Shown: piece by piece, positions 36,045 through 36,060 of the stretch
Layout: each line of letters opens with the position of its first letter
Position numbering within the stretch: the stretch's first letter is position 1
Origin: Anammoximicrobium sp032229885
GTDB taxonomy: Bacteria > Planctomycetota > Planctomycetia > Pirellulales > Pirellulaceae
Assembly (NCBI GenBank): GCA_032229885.1
Contig: JAVYAJ010000142.1
Location: 1 to 36,060, forward strand
DNA: 36,060 nt
Reading direction: 5' to 3'
The notes under the pieces: generated by a model
Database searches by the model: none
What the model was told of the DNA's origin: nothing
What the model saw: the letters and a program-made list of their open reading frames with translations, nothing else
Translations under genes and position numbers: made by a program

Positions 36045-36060
36045 AGTCAGAGATGATAGC

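Larger units (their letters stand above)
35442..36060. other. Right-end intergenic region with repeats C and A
   Basis: This 619-base stretch runs upstream of the dehydrogenase gene to the window end. It contains a family C palindrome (35872-35898) and the right family A copy (36000-36044). Around 35600-35690 the sequence is rich in GCCGGC inverted motifs. A minus-strand frame of about 86 codons (35578-35838) has Arg/Ala/Pro-rich composition and no recognisable domain, so I do not call it a gene. Confidence 0.5.

Overview
The window looks like ordinary chromosomal DNA from a GC-rich member of the Planctomycetota, probably a Pirellulales-like lineage. This is inferred from gene content, not from a marker gene. 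The grounds are a DUF1080 (3-keto-disaccharide hydrolase-type) secreted protein, a DUF5107-TPR protein, a HEAT-repeat protein with a discoidin tail, a GH89 alpha-N-acetylglucosaminidase with a discoidin tail, an exported ceramidase-type hydrolase, many exported proteins, and long intergenic gaps holding dispersed palindromes. I see no rRNA, tRNA, CRISPR array, transposase or phage gene.

Layout: 1-243 holds repeats. 244-4324 carries two secreted proteins (DUF1080; DUF5107-TPR). 4747-7356 is a convergent pair: a carboxy-terminal processing protease and a membrane-anchored or exported protein-L-isoaspartate methyltransferase. 7912-9336 is a DUF58 membrane protein. 9764-10669 (minus) is a GGDEF diguanylate cyclase with a degenerate receiver domain, divergent from pyrB (10959-11966). 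12073-21402 is a minus-strand block of leuS, HEAT-discoidin protein and a large FtsX-type permease. 21403-22204 is a long gap with a decayed VCBS/FG-GAP fragment. 22205-24880 is GH89, 25405-26970 an MFS transporter and 27174-27377 csrA, whose 3' end overlaps a convergent DegT-family aminotransferase (27298-28539). zwf (28846-30300, minus) and clpS (30727-31095, plus) are divergent across a gap with a tetranucleotide tract. 31271-34036 (minus) encodes a ceramidase-M23 peptidase-PKD-PKD fusion, and 34434-35441 (minus) a D-2-hydroxyacid dehydrogenase.

Functionally the window mixes housekeeping genes (leuS, pyrB, zwf, clpS, csrA) with secreted enzymes and adhesion-type proteins for glycans and lipids. 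There are few tight operons; most genes have their own leader. The most unusual items are the ceramidase-M23-PKD fusion, an exported isoaspartate methyltransferase, a perfect 10-bp dyad over the predicted promoter of the MFS gene, and three dispersed palindrome families (A, B, C) that occur pairwise (A+B, B+C, C+A) in three clusters, two of them at the ends of the window. I did not find a convincing new multi-gene system.
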